DNA of 60,912 bases from Prevotella sp. GTDB lineage: Bacteria > Bacteroidota > Bacteroidia > Bacteroidales > Bacteroidaceae. Shown piece by piece: positions 43,590 to 52,236 of the stretch (positions within the stretch are counted from its first letter, which is position 1; every line of letters begins with the position of its first letter). The notes under the pieces are model-generated. The model was not told the origin of the DNA, searched no databases, and saw nothing but the letters and a program-made list of their open reading frames with translations. The position numbers were made by a program, and so were the translations under genes. The DNA is taken from contig JAFZSI010000079.1 in assembly GCA_017619445.1 (NCBI GenBank), positions 1-60,912 on the forward strand, in the 5' to 3' direction.

Positions 43590-45194
43590 TCATATCTTTG
43601 CTTGGTTGCCAATAAACGTTTCATATGGCACATCCTGTCCGATGTAGTAGTTCCATTCCTCTCGGGTGAGGTTGCGCTTCAGTTTTTTCTTGATGTTATC
43701 CACCATGACCGGCACAGAGATGTTGATGACACTCAGGTTGCCTTTCGCATCACCCACCCAGAAAGTGTGTTTCGGTGAGTCGTAATTGAAGTGCATAATC
43801 CAGTTGTTGGTAGAAACCAATGTCATTGGCTTTGCTTTCTCCATGTCAATCATCCAAAGATTCACACTTCCGTCGTAGCTGGAGGAAAAGAGTTGTTGGC
43901 CATTGATTTTCAATGTTGAGACGCGCGAACGATGGCCAACGAGTTGCTGTTTCTTTCCTGACTTGTTCAGCAACCAGATTGCGCCGTCGCTAAATCCGAA
44001 TGCTTCAATGCCATTTTTCTTCGAAGCGCAGTAGGCGGTCACTTTCCCTGTAAAGGGCACTTTCTGAGTGTCGTAGTTCTCCAGTCCTTTCATCTGGTGC
44101 ATCATGCCCTTGTCGTCAAAGAGCAGCGGCTGACCATCTTTGTGGGCACTCAGCACCACACGGAAGGGCAGTTGTTTGGTGTTGCTTACAACCTTGTGCT
44201 TCAAGTCTATCTGGGCAACTGCTTTATCTCCCACCACCAGCAGGCCTTTACCGCTGAGGTTATACAGCCGCACGGGATGCTCCACCTTGTCGAGCACGAT
44301 GGTGTTGATGGTCTTGAGGTCTTTCTGTATGATGACCAGATGGCCTGTGCGGCTAACGGCGTAGATGCTGCCTGAGTTCTGGTCAATCATTACGTCGCGG
44401 AAGTCATACCGACTATCTTTGAATAGAGCCTTTGTCTGCAATCGGTTGCCCTTTCGTTCGCTCAGGATAATCTCGCCATAGTTGCTCACAGAAACTACCG
44501 AGTTGTTCTGGCCCGCCATGCATTCCATGTTCATCACAGCACCATTGTGCTCCGTCCATGAAACCATGCTATGGCTCAAGTTCATGAGCGACTGAAAGAC
44601 TGCGGGATAGTAAATGTCGCCATTATAGCGCGAGGTGAAGAGATAGGAAGCATAGCCCAGCAAATTGGCAATGTCGGTGTTTCCTGCCTGCGCCTGAATG
44701 GAGGAGATAGAGGCTAAGGAGCGTCCCAGCGCGATGTAGCTCAGCGTGTCGGCCTTACTTTTCGAGAACTCAGCCTGAATGCGCTGATGCTCAGCCAACT
44801 GCCGTTGTTGTTCAGCCAGTCGCCGCTGGTCGTCGGCAACCGCAGAGGCTTCCAACGCCTTTTTCTCCGACGCCACAGCATTGCGCTCAGCCTCAAGGGC
44901 ATTCTGCCGTTCCTTTTCAGAGCGCAGACGCATATCATTGGCCACCCTGGTTTGTTGCAGGGCTTCCTCGCGCTTCTCGTCAGAAATCTCTCTCTGCTCG
45001 TTGGCGATATCCTCCATCTGGGCACTGATGCTACGGTCAATCGCCGAGCGCACCACCTGCTTCTTCATCGCTTCTGTCTGAGCCTTCAGGTCTTCCACCT
45101 TCTTGTGCTCCGACACCCAACCGATGATTCCTGCGGCGGCGACTCCTGCCAGAAGAACACCTGCACATGCCGTTATAATCTGCTTCTTGTTCAA
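43590..45194 (-). CDS. Membrane-anchored coiled-coil WD40-like propeller protein
   Basis: The protein has 534 residues. An N-terminal membrane helix (ITACAGVLLAGVAAAGIIGWV) is followed by a long Gln/Glu/Arg-rich coiled coil (about 30-160, EKKALEASAVADDQRRLAEQ). A WD40-like propeller is at about 200-490 (GHRSRVSTLKINGQQLFSSS, DGSVNLWMIDME). The C-terminal motif LTREEWNYYIGQDVPYE is typical of proteins with nSTAND/WD40 architecture. The propeller probably faces the cytoplasm if the helix is an uncleaved anchor. It ends four bases before the propeller sensor starts, so the two are co-translated. A scaffold role between phosphatase and sensor is inference. Confidence 0.8.
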   Translation of the reverse strand: MNKKQIITACAGVLLAGVAAAGIIGWVSEHKKVEDLKAQTEAMKKQVVRSAIDRSISAQMEDIANEQREISDEKREEALQQTRVANDMRLRSEKERQNALEAERNAVASEKKALEASAVADDQRRLAEQQRQLAEHQRIQAEFSKSKADTLSYIALGRSLASISSIQAQAGNTDIANLLGYASYLFTSRYNGDIYYPAVFQSLMNLSHSMVSWTEHNGAVMNMECMAGQNNSVVSVSNYGEIILSERKGNRLQTKALFKDSRYDFRDVMIDQNSGSIYAVSRTGHLVIIQKDLKTINTIVLDKVEHPVRLYNLSGKGLLVVGDKAVAQIDLKHKVVSNTKQLPFRVVLSAHKDGQPLLFDDKGMMHQMKGLENYDTQKVPFTGKVTAYCASKKNGIEAFGFSDGAIWLLNKSGKKQQLVGHRSRVSTLKINGQQLFSSSYDGSVNLWMIDMEKAKPMTLVSTNNWIMHFNYDSPKHTFWVGDAKGNLSVINISVPVMVDNIKKKLKRNLTREEWNYYIGQDVPYETFIGNQAKI

Positions 45195-45253
45195 TACTCC
45201 TTTACTACTTTACTCCTCTACTTCTTTCCTCCTTTACTACTTTACTACTCTCC

Positions 45254-46417
45254 TCAAACTCTCTTAATTGTGAGCAGCGTGATGTCGTCGCTTTGTTCAG
45301 CCTCTCCCACAAAGGCTTCCACGTCGGCCTTCACGGCATCTATCAACTGCCGGCAACCTGCCTGTGCGTTTTGCCTCAGCAACGCTTCCAACCGTTCCTC
45401 GCCATACTCCTTGCTCTCAGCATTGACAGCCTCAGTCACACCGTCGGTGTAAAGCAGCAGCGCGTCGCCATGTTCCAGCCGCAGGTTCCCCTCCTTGTAG
45501 GGGTAGTCCTCAACCACGCCAATGACAAGGTTCTCGGCAAGGGGCAGTTTGCTCAGGCTGCCATCGGCCTTGACAACATACGGCGGATTGTGCCCCGCGT
45601 TGACGTAGGCCACCTCGCCTGTTCTGACGTTGTAAATGCCATAGAAGGCGGTGACAAACATATTGTTGGCTCCCTCCTCAACCAGCAGGTCGTTGGTGTA
45701 GGAAACACATTCCTGCGGTCTCACGCCCCTGATGCCCGTGGCACGGATGAGCGTGCGGCAGACTGCCATGTAAATTGCCGCAGGAACCCCCTTTCCGCTG
45801 ACATCGGCAATCACGAAGCCTATCCTGTCGTCATCAATACGGAAGAAGTCGTAGAAGTCGCCCCCCACATCCTTCGCCGCATTCATCAAGGCGGCAATAT
45901 CCAGTTGCTGGGCATTCTCGGGGAAGGGTTTGTCAATGCGCGGCAGGATGGCCTGCTGAATCTCGCGGGCAGCGGCCAGGTCGCCTTTGATAGACTCCAG
46001 CTGCACATGCTCCTGTTGCATGGCCTTGATGTAGTTTATTTGCTCAATGGCCTTCTCAATAGTCAGGCTGAGGTCGTCGAGGTCGATGGGTTTCGTGGCA
46101 AAATCGAAGGCACCATTGTTCATCGCCTGGCGTATGTTGCCCATGTCGCCATAGGCAGACACCATGATGCACTTCAGCGCGGGGTTCTGCATCTCGTTGA
46201 TTTTCGTGAGCAGCGACAGGCCGTCCATCTCGGGCATGTTGATGTCGCTCAGGATGATGTCGAAATCTTTCTCCTTGAGCAGCATCGTGAGCGCCTCCAG
46301 CCCATTGTGCGCAAAACGGAACTCATACTCCCCCTTTCTGATTTTCCTTCTGAAATATTGTGTCAGCAACAGCTCAAGGTCGAGCTCATCGTCAACACTA
46401 AGTATCTTTATAGCCAT
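45254..46417 (-). CDS. Response regulator with SpoIIE/RsbU-type PP2C phosphatase output
   Basis: The protein has 387 residues. The receiver domain (1-120) has the acidic pair DDE at 9-11, the phosphoacceptor Asp58 in ILSDINMPEMDG and the Lys in FATKPID. A coiled linker (EHVQLESIKGDLAAAREIQQ) leads to a PP2C/SpoIIE domain (about 165-385) with DVGGDFYDFF, IADVSGKGVPAA, NAGHNPPYV and LLLYTDGVTEA. Such proteins dephosphorylate anti-sigma-factor antagonists or similar partners when phosphorylated. No anti-sigma or STAS partner gene is in the window. It is the first gene of the operon and diverges from the DUF2975 genes. Confidence 0.95.
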   Translation of the reverse strand: MAIKILSVDDELDLELLLTQYFRRKIRKGEYEFRFAHNGLEALTMLLKEKDFDIILSDINMPEMDGLSLLTKINEMQNPALKCIMVSAYGDMGNIRQAMNNGAFDFATKPIDLDDLSLTIEKAIEQINYIKAMQQEHVQLESIKGDLAAAREIQQAILPRIDKPFPENAQQLDIAALMNAAKDVGGDFYDFFRIDDDRIGFVIADVSGKGVPAAIYMAVCRTLIRATGIRGVRPQECVSYTNDLLVEEGANNMFVTAFYGIYNVRTGEVAYVNAGHNPPYVVKADGSLSKLPLAENLVIGVVEDYPYKEGNLRLEHGDALLLYTDGVTEAVNAESKEYGEERLEALLRQNAQAGCRQLIDAVKADVEAFVGEAEQSDDITLLTIKRV

Positions 46418-46669
46418 TGATTATGTTTTTATATTCCACGCGCGAAAATAATAAAAAAAACAAGAAAACTCTCAAACTTTTGGCAAAAACACACAAAATG
46501 CCCCGCTTTTTCTGCCAAACAGACATAAATGCGCCCCATACGGCGACTTTTTCCAAACAAAATCAGCGACTTTTGGTCTAGCGTGACAATTAGGACAGCT
46601 CGGTTTTTCGCGGGCCGTCTTTTGTTTTTTAGATAAGATCTTTGACTTTTCCCTTTTTCTAATAAAAAA

Positions 46670-46762
46670 TTATTGTTTTTCGATAAATTATTTCCTTTTT
46701 TCTTTGGCGGTTTGAAAAATAGTATTATCTTTGCACCGAAAATAATTATCGTTTAACAATAA
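46670..46762 (+). promoter_or_regulatory. Promoter of the DUF2975 operon flanked by inverted operator-like sites
   Basis: TTTG (46703-46706), 19 bases, TATCTTTG (46726-46733) form a consensus promoter. On its left TTATTGTTTTTCGATAAATT (46670 onward) and on its right the reverse complement TTATTGTTAAACGATAATTA (ending at 46762) are near-copies in opposite orientation. The fourth gene of the operon encodes a Cro/C1-type regulator that could bind both sites. The 358-base gap to the divergent response regulator gene holds this and otherwise AT-rich sequence. Confidence 0.65.
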
Positions 46763-46775
46763 AAACATATCAATT

Positions 46776-47489
46776 ATGAACAAAAAACTTAAAATCTACA
46801 GCACGCTGTTTGTGGTGGTGCTCATCGTTTTTGGACTAACCAGCATAATCCATTACGACTCATACACATGGACCGAACAGGAGGATGAGAAACTGGAGTT
46901 CGTGGAGAATTGTGAACAAACCGTGACCCGTGACACGCTGGAAAACGGGGTCGTCAAAACCACCTATAATACCCCCATCCAACGCACGGTTTCATATGAA
47001 GTATTTGTTCAGCCAAAACTAAAGCCTGGACGAAAGGAACTCATCTCCACTTCCATGGGTCAGACTTACAAGATAGATATGCAGAAGGTCAGCCTGACGG
47101 TTCCCGCATCCAAAACTCCATGGAAGTATTTCCCTGTCATATTCGTGGTCACTTCAATCATAGTCATCACGATAGTGCTCATCTGGATATTATATATGGT
47201 TTACAGGCTTATCCTGAACATCCGAAAGGGGAACATCTTTGTGGCGCAAGTGGCCAAATATCTGGAAACCACGGGAGTACTTCTGGCCGCTCTTTATCTT
47301 TACGGTTTGGCGAGTTCGTATATTCTATACCTGTTCTGCGCCAAGAACATTCATCTGGCTGACTATTTTATCGTGTTCAAGAATAACAGCAACATCATGT
47401 ATATCCTCACAGGCCTGGCCCTGATGATAATCTCTCAAATCATCCTCATGGGTAAGGATTTGAAGGAAGAACAGGAACTGACCATTTGA
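46776..47489 (+). CDS. DUF2975-family membrane protein, copy 1
   Basis: The protein has 237 residues with four predicted membrane helices: about 7-27, 115-140 (VIFVVTSIIVITIVLIWILY), 165-187 and 205-225. An extracytoplasmic domain of about 85 residues lies between the first two (TVTRDTLENGVVKTTYNTPI). The C-terminus LKEEQELTI is shared with the next two genes and is typical of DUF2975 proteins. The family is usually encoded next to a small Cro/C1 regulator, as here. The molecular function is unknown. Confidence 0.8.
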   Translation: MNKKLKIYSTLFVVVLIVFGLTSIIHYDSYTWTEQEDEKLEFVENCEQTVTRDTLENGVVKTTYNTPIQRTVSYEVFVQPKLKPGRKELISTSMGQTYKIDMQKVSLTVPASKTPWKYFPVIFVVTSIIVITIVLIWILYMVYRLILNIRKGNIFVAQVAKYLETTGVLLAALYLYGLASSYILYLFCAKNIHLADYFIVFKNNSNIMYILTGLALMIISQIILMGKDLKEEQELTI

Positions 47490-47496
47490 GATTTAG

Positions 47497-47571
47497 ACAT
47501 AGTAATTGGAGTTTAGACATAATAACATACTAACATATTAACTTTTTTCGCTTTGCTCAAGGAACTTCTCC
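47497..47571. repeat. ACATAGTAAC-type and CCTTGAGC-type repeats between DUF2975 genes 1 and 2
   Basis: TTTAGACATAGTAATTGGAG and TTTAGACATAATAACATACT are two near-copies about 20 bases apart. They are the reverse complement of the 6161 and 60.74-kb units. The CCTTGAGC element follows in reverse orientation (TTTTTTCGCTTTGCTCAAGG, 47543 onward), ending 23 bases before the next start codon. Confidence 0.75.
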
Positions 47572-47594
47572 TATAATATTAAAACAAAAAGAAC

Positions 47595-48062
47595 ATGAAA
47601 AAGAGACTGAATATTTTCTGTGTGCTGATGCTGTTGCTATTGGCTGCACAAGTGGTCATGACGTTTGTAACAGGTGCGGATGCATTTGCCGAGGGATGGC
47701 GCGAGGGCGCTTCGGCTGGGGCGGAGGCCAGCACTTGGGGCGGATTGTTGGAAACAATTGCAGGCTTGGTGGTGGTGATAGCAGCATTTTTCTCGTTTGG
47801 CTGTTTTGTCAACTTCATCCTGAATATCAACCGTAACAAGGTGTTTGTGTGGGACAACGTGCTCTTGCTTCGAAGGACGGGCATCGGCTTGTTTGTGGTG
47901 ATTCTGCTGATTTCTGTCTGTGAGCTTTTCAATGGCAAAAGTTTTACGGCGGTTTACGACAACTATTTCGACGTGCTGATATTCTGCGTGTTTAATCTGA
48001 TTGTGGCCGAGGCATTTGCTATCGGACTGAAACTGAAGGAAGAACAAGAACTAACCATTTGA
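47595..48062 (+). CDS. DUF2975-family membrane protein, copy 2
   Basis: The protein has 155 residues and four predicted helices without the large extracytoplasmic insertion of copy 1: N-terminal LNIFCVLMLLLLAAQVVMTF, then LLETIAGLVVVIAAFFSFGC, GIGLFVVILLISV and VLIFCVFNLIVAEAFAIGL. The ending LKLKEEQELTI is nearly identical to copy 1. The three genes probably arose by duplication. Confidence 0.8.
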   Translation: MKKRLNIFCVLMLLLLAAQVVMTFVTGADAFAEGWREGASAGAEASTWGGLLETIAGLVVVIAAFFSFGCFVNFILNINRNKVFVWDNVLLLRRTGIGLFVVILLISVCELFNGKSFTAVYDNYFDVLIFCVFNLIVAEAFAIGLKLKEEQELTI

Positions 48063-48065
48063 GAT

Positions 48066-48179
48066 TTTGACATAGTAACTGGAGTTTAGACATAGTAACA
48101 TACAAACATATTAACTTTACTATTATTTACTCCATTACTCCTTTTACCCCTTTTTTCGCTTTGCTCAAGGAACTTCTCC
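48066..48179. repeat. Second copy of the intergenic repeat pair, between DUF2975 genes 2 and 3
   Basis: TTTGACATAGTAACTGGAG and TTTAGACATAGTAACATAC are followed by TTTACTCC-like 8-mers. The reverse CCTTGAGC element at 48151-48179 is identical over 29 bases to the copy at 47543-47571. It again ends 27 bases before a start codon, so gene and intergenic repeat appear duplicated together. Confidence 0.8.
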
Positions 48180-48206
48180 AAAAAAAACAATTAAAGATAT
48201 AATAAT

Positions 48207-48701
48207 ATGAATACAACCCGTTTTTTTCGCAATGCAACCAAGAACTCTGCATCTGTCATCTTCTTCTTTTCTGCCTTAGGCATGTTGGGGTTATTTACAT
48301 GGGGCATCTGGGGCTTAATCCATGGGATGAGCAGCACTGAGTCGGATGAAGAATATTGCTATTACTTCAGCGATCTGGTGGGGACCATCGGCGCACTCAT
48401 GTTCACTTGCCTGTTTTTTATCATGCTGTACCTTATTTATATAAACAAGCAGTTTACGAAGTGGTGCGTCTGGCTCTTCTATGTGTTGGGCGCAACGTGT
48501 CTGGTCTATTTCATAGTGTCTGGTGAGGTTTACGAGCATCTGTTCAGTTTCGCTAACCAGGATAATATTCAGAAGATTGCTGTTCATGCTCGCAGGTTAT
48601 TGAATGCACCGGCAGGCTTCATGATTGTCTGCTTTTCATTCTTGCCGAAGTTGATAAGCGATGCAAAGAAACTGAAGGAAGAACAAGAACTGACCATCTA
48701 A
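48207..48701 (+). CDS. DUF2975-like membrane protein, copy 3
   Basis: The protein has 164 residues and four predicted helices (VIFFFSALGMLGLFTWGIWG, GTIGALMFTCLFFIMLYLIY, WLFYVLGATCLVYFIVSG, FMIVCFSFLPKLI). It is the most divergent of the three but ends KKLKEEQELTI like the others. It is followed 12 bases later by the regulator gene, the usual DUF2975 arrangement. Confidence 0.75.
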   Translation: MNTTRFFRNATKNSASVIFFFSALGMLGLFTWGIWGLIHGMSSTESDEEYCYYFSDLVGTIGALMFTCLFFIMLYLIYINKQFTKWCVWLFYVLGATCLVYFIVSGEVYEHLFSFANQDNIQKIAVHARRLLNAPAGFMIVCFSFLPKLISDAKKLKEEQELTI

Positions 48702-48713
48702 CCACCAGGCCTT

Positions 48714-48917
48714 ATGAGTATCATAGTAAATGTAGATGTGATGATGGCCAAGCGCAAAATGTCATCACAAGAACTGGCCGAGAGAATTGGCATCACACAG
48801 GCCAACCTCTCCATACTGAAGACGGGCAAAGCAAAGGCCATCCGTTTCTCCACCTTAGAGGCCATCTGTCAGGCACTCGACTGCCAGCCGGGCGACATAC
48901 TGGAGTATCGGGGTTGA
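48714..48917 (+). CDS. Small Cro/C1-type helix-turn-helix regulator
   Basis: The protein has 67 residues and is all one HTH domain: MSSQELAERIGITQANLSIL (helices 1-3 with the recognition helix ITQANLSILKTG), then TLEAICQALDCQPGDILEYR. This is the YozG-like class found next to DUF2975 genes. As the last gene of the operon it probably autoregulates at the paired sites around the promoter at 46703-46733. Its stop lies five bases from the convergent sufD stop, with no terminator between. Confidence 0.9.
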   Translation: MSIIVNVDVMMAKRKMSSQELAERIGITQANLSILKTGKAKAIRFSTLEAICQALDCQPGDILEYRG

Positions 48918-48922
48918 CTTCT

Positions 48923-50329
48923 TTACTTGCACAACTGGCAGCCTGCACACTTGTTCAGTTCGCCACGGAAACGCTTTTCCACCAAATAGTGGAGGCGGTC
49001 GCGGAGGGGAGCAAGCTGCATGTGGTCGATGACTTCATTGATGAAGGCGTTCTGCAGAAGAAGTTTGGCTTCGGCCAATGAGATGCCGCGCTGACGCATA
49101 TAGAAAAGGGCATCGTCGTTGAGCTGACCGACGGTTGAGCCATGCGCACATTTCACATCGTCGGCATAAATCTCGAGCATGGGCTGAGTGTACATACGCG
49201 CCTCGGGGGTGGCCGTCAGATTCTGATTGGTCATCTGCGAGGCGGTTTGCTGGGCACCATGCTCCACCAACACCTTACCGGCAAACGCACCAACTGCCTG
49301 TTCATCGAGCACGTATTTGTAAAGCTCGTTCGAGGTGCAATGGGGCACATGGTGGGTGATAAGCGTATTGTTGTCAACATGCTGCTGCTTGTCAGCAATC
49401 ACACAGCCGCTACAATAGCATTCGGCTCCCTCGCCACAGAGGTCAAGGTCGAGGCGATTACGTGTGATGCCGTTGTGCAGGGTGATGACATTGTGGTTCA
49501 CACGGCTGTTGGCCTGCTGGTTGATATATACATTGCTCACACGCACGCTCTTGTTGTGGGTTTCCTCCAAGCAGTACAGGTCGAGTGAGGCATTCTCACC
49601 CACAAAGGCTTCTGTCACCTGCGTGGCAAGGAAATCACAGTCGTCGGCAGCGTGGTCGCAGAAAAGCATTTTCAGTTCGGCACCTTCCTCCAGGATGATG
49701 AGCACACGACGGTTGACCATGAGGGAAAGACCTGTTTCCGCCTGCTCCTCCCCTCGGGGAGGTCGGGAGGGGGCCGGACTTTTCAGGATGTTGATGACCT
49801 GAATGGCGCGTTGCACCACAATTCCTTTGGGCACATACACCAGCAGACCGTCCTGCGCGAGCATGGTATTGAGTGCGGTGACACCGTCGTCGGTCTTGGC
49901 AAGGCGAGCATAATAGTTGGCAACAAATTCGGGATGGCTGGCAGCATACTCGCATAGCGAGCCAACCACTACGCCCTCGGGCAAAGCTGCTCCTCCCTTC
50001 GGGGAGGTAGGAATAGGACTGGCTTTGCTATGGAACGAGTCGTTAACCACGAAATAGAGCGAGGTGCTCAGGTTGGGCACATCGCAACGGAAGGCCTCGT
50101 AGGGGTTGACAGGAATCTGCAGCCGGTTGAGATTCAAGCCATAGTCGGGCGCGAAGAGTTGCTGTAAATCAGTGTACTTATAACGCTCCACTTTTTGCGA
50201 GGGAAAACCCTGACGGCAAAAAGCCTCGAAAGCAGCGTCGCGAACAGCATTCATCGGCCCGGCAGAATGGCTGTTAATCATCTGCCTGGCTTGCTTGTAA
50301 AGGTCTATATATTGTTGTTCACTATGCAT
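48923..50329 (-). CDS. sufD: SufD, Fe-S scaffold subunit, with two repeat-derived insertions
   Basis: The protein has 468 residues from the ATG at 50329; a TTG at 50380 would translate a heptamer repeat (IIDNRELRIS) and is rejected. The conserved SufD core is present: KVERYKYTDLQQLF near the N-terminus, EGAECYCSGCVIADKQQHVD and KVLVEHGAQQTASQMTNQNL. DDVKCAHGSTVGQLNDDALF, containing the conserved Cys-x-His, follows. Two Pro/Gly-rich stretches (SKASPIPTSPKGGAALPEG and SPAPSRPPRGEEQAETG) interrupt the N-terminal half and the early beta-helix. Both are encoded by CCTCCC-hairpin repeats. SufD partners SufB and SufC in the SufBC2D complex. Confidence 0.94.
   Translation of the reverse strand: MHSEQQYIDLYKQARQMINSHSAGPMNAVRDAAFEAFCRQGFPSQKVERYKYTDLQQLFAPDYGLNLNRLQIPVNPYEAFRCDVPNLSTSLYFVVNDSFHSKASPIPTSPKGGAALPEGVVVGSLCEYAASHPEFVANYYARLAKTDDGVTALNTMLAQDGLLVYVPKGIVVQRAIQVINILKSPAPSRPPRGEEQAETGLSLMVNRRVLIILEEGAELKMLFCDHAADDCDFLATQVTEAFVGENASLDLYCLEETHNKSVRVSNVYINQQANSRVNHNVITLHNGITRNRLDLDLCGEGAECYCSGCVIADKQQHVDNNTLITHHVPHCTSNELYKYVLDEQAVGAFAGKVLVEHGAQQTASQMTNQNLTATPEARMYTQPMLEIYADDVKCAHGSTVGQLNDDALFYMRQRGISLAEAKLLLQNAFINEVIDHMQLAPLRDRLHYLVEKRFRGELNKCAGCQLCK
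49742..50030. repeat. Two CCTCCC/GGGAGG hairpin repeats inside sufD
   Basis: CCTCCCC-TC-GGGGAGG (49747-49762) and CCTCCC-TTCG-GGGAGG (49992-50007) with similar flanks occur in frame in sufD. A non-coding relative, CCCTCCC-TTT-GGGAGGG, is at 54302-54318. Confidence 0.7.
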
Positions 50330-50384
50330 AACTGAAACCTGTGAAGTGCTAATTCTTAATTCTCGATTGTCAATTATCAATTAG

Positions 50385-51140
50385 CTACTCTTCTCCAATT
50401 TCTTCCTTTATCCAGTCGTAGCCGTGCTCCTGAATTTCCTTTGCCAATTCAGGGCCGCCTGTCTTCACAATGCGCCCTTTGTAGAGCACATGCACAAACT
50501 GCGGACGAATCATCTCTAACAGACGGTCGTAGTGGGTAATGACAATGCAGCTGCTCTCGGGTGTCTGCAGGGTGTTCACACCCTCGGCCACAATGCGCAT
50601 GGCATCGACATCAAGGCCGGAGTCCGTCTCGTCAAGGATGCTCAGTTTCGGTTCGAGCATGGCCATCTGGAATATTTCGTTGCGCTTTTTCTCACCGCCA
50701 CTGAAGCCTTCGTTCACAGAGCGGTTGGCCAGTTTGGAATCCAACTCAACAATCTTGCGCTTCTCGCGCATGAGTTTCAAAAACTCTGCGGCCTTCATGG
50801 GCTCCTGCCCATGATACTTACGTTTTTCGTTGATGGCAGCCTTCATGAAGTTGGTCATCGAAACGCCAGGAATCTCCACAGGATACTGGAACGAGAGAAA
50901 CAACCCCTCGTGGGCACGGTCCTCGGGTTTCATTTCCAGCAGGTTCTTGCCATTGAACCACGCCTCACCCTCTGTCACCTCGTAGGCAGGATTTCCCACA
51001 AGCGCCGCGCTCAGCGTAGATTTGCCCGAGCCGTTGGGGCCCATGATGGCATGTGTCTCACCGTCGTTCACAGTCAGGCTGATGCCCTTCAGTATCTCTT
51101 TCTCCCCGATACGGGCATGCAAATTCTTTACTATTAGCAC
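50385..51140 (-). CDS. sufC: SufC, Fe-S assembly ATPase
   Basis: The protein has 251 residues. ABC ATPase motifs are Walker A GPNGSGKSTLSAAL, the SufC-specific signature EGFSGGEKKRNEIFQ, Walker B LSILDETDSGLDVDA and the switch His in VITHYDRLL. Two SufC subunits drive conformational change in SufB-SufD. It precedes sufD on the same strand with a gap that holds a heptamer repeat. Its normal partner sufB is 8 kb upstream. Confidence 0.97.
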   Translation of the reverse strand: MLIVKNLHARIGEKEILKGISLTVNDGETHAIMGPNGSGKSTLSAALVGNPAYEVTEGEAWFNGKNLLEMKPEDRAHEGLFLSFQYPVEIPGVSMTNFMKAAINEKRKYHGQEPMKAAEFLKLMREKRKIVELDSKLANRSVNEGFSGGEKKRNEIFQMAMLEPKLSILDETDSGLDVDAMRIVAEGVNTLQTPESSCIVITHYDRLLEMIRPQFVHVLYKGRIVKTGGPELAKEIQEHGYDWIKEEIGEE

Positions 51141-51164
51141 TTTTGTTATTGTTTTTTTACGATT

Positions 51165-52235
51165 TTACTTCTCCTGAGTATATTCCATGTGTACACGCTC
51201 CCAAGTGATTCTTCCATCTTTCTTCACATGGACACGTACAAGATAGTCGCCCGGTTCTGGGCTGTTTCTCTCGCTCATCGAGTCGAGCGTCAGATAGGTA
51301 GTCATTCCGTTCTGCTGTTCATCCCACTTGTGCACATGGCCTAAAAAGACAATGTTGGCTTCCCACTTTTTAAACTGATTAAGCAAGAAGTATGTCTCCT
51401 CGCGGGCAAATGTTGAGGCAAACTGCAGTGACGAGGGTCGGAAGATATTGGTATGACTGAACACAAAAGTATTGCGAAAAATAGAACCCTCTTGATCGAT
51501 TGCAGATGCCATTTCCTTGCCGTCGAGCACACCCTCCTCAATCAGCCTTACCTGTTCCTCACCGAGGGTGCCATTGGCTGTGTCGAGGAAAATGAAATGG
51601 TCGTAGAGCAAAGGATCAAGACTGACCATCACGAAAACATCATAGAACGAAGAGTGGAAGATATTTGACCACAATGCCCAGCCATTGTGGGTGATGTCAT
51701 GATTGCCTACCACTGGATAGAAGGGGATTTGGATATCATGGAAATTATATGCCCTGTTGGTCAGAGTATCAACAAAGACGTAGCTGTTCGGGTCGTCCTT
51801 CATAAACTCATAAAACTCGTCATCCTCATCAACTGTATAAAACACCTCGTAATACTTATTTGCATACTTCCAGCGATACTCGTCAATCAGGTCTTCAAGC
51901 ACGACGTAGTATTCTGCCTTCGTGTCGGCGATGTCGCCGAGGTGAGCATAGAGAAGGTCATTGTTGTCGAGCCCCATCTGAAGCATCTCGCGCAATCGTC
52001 CGTCATCAGTAGTCAGATGACTATCTGCACCTACCAGGAAAGTATATTCATCTTTGTCAGATACATCATGAGTTTTGAATTCCAGCTTATGCTGGTAATA
52101 ATATTGGTGCGACATCTTCACACGATCCTCCACACCCGTGCCACTGACAAGTACACCAATGGGACTTACCTTCTCGCATGCCGTTAGCACCATCAAGGTT
52201 GCTGCGGCAATGATTAGAAACTGTATTTTCTTCAT
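51165..52235 (-). CDS. Metallophosphoesterase lipoprotein
   Basis: The protein has 356 residues from the ATG at 52235; starts further upstream overlap the previous gene. The lipobox LMVLTAC puts the lipidated Cys at residue 20. Calcineurin-like metal-site motifs are GADSH, HLGDIAD, VVGNHDITH and LGHVHKWDE, the complete set for a two-metal phosphoesterase. The substrate is unknown. It starts one base after the stop of the beta-barrel gene, so the two are coupled. Confidence 0.9.
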   Translation of the reverse strand: MKKIQFLIIAAATLMVLTACEKVSPIGVLVSGTGVEDRVKMSHQYYYQHKLEFKTHDVSDKDEYTFLVGADSHLTTDDGRLREMLQMGLDNNDLLYAHLGDIADTKAEYYVVLEDLIDEYRWKYANKYYEVFYTVDEDDEFYEFMKDDPNSYVFVDTLTNRAYNFHDIQIPFYPVVGNHDITHNGWALWSNIFHSSFYDVFVMVSLDPLLYDHFIFLDTANGTLGEEQVRLIEEGVLDGKEMASAIDQEGSIFRNTFVFSHTNIFRPSSLQFASTFAREETYFLLNQFKKWEANIVFLGHVHKWDEQQNGMTTYLTLDSMSERNSPEPGDYLVRVHVKKDGRITWERVHMEYTQEK

Positions 52236-52236
52236 T

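Noticed and set aside
45293-46420. Plus-strand frame of 375 codons opposite the response regulator-phosphatase
   Set aside because: The minus strand encodes a complete receiver and PP2C domain; the plus frame has no recognisable domain.
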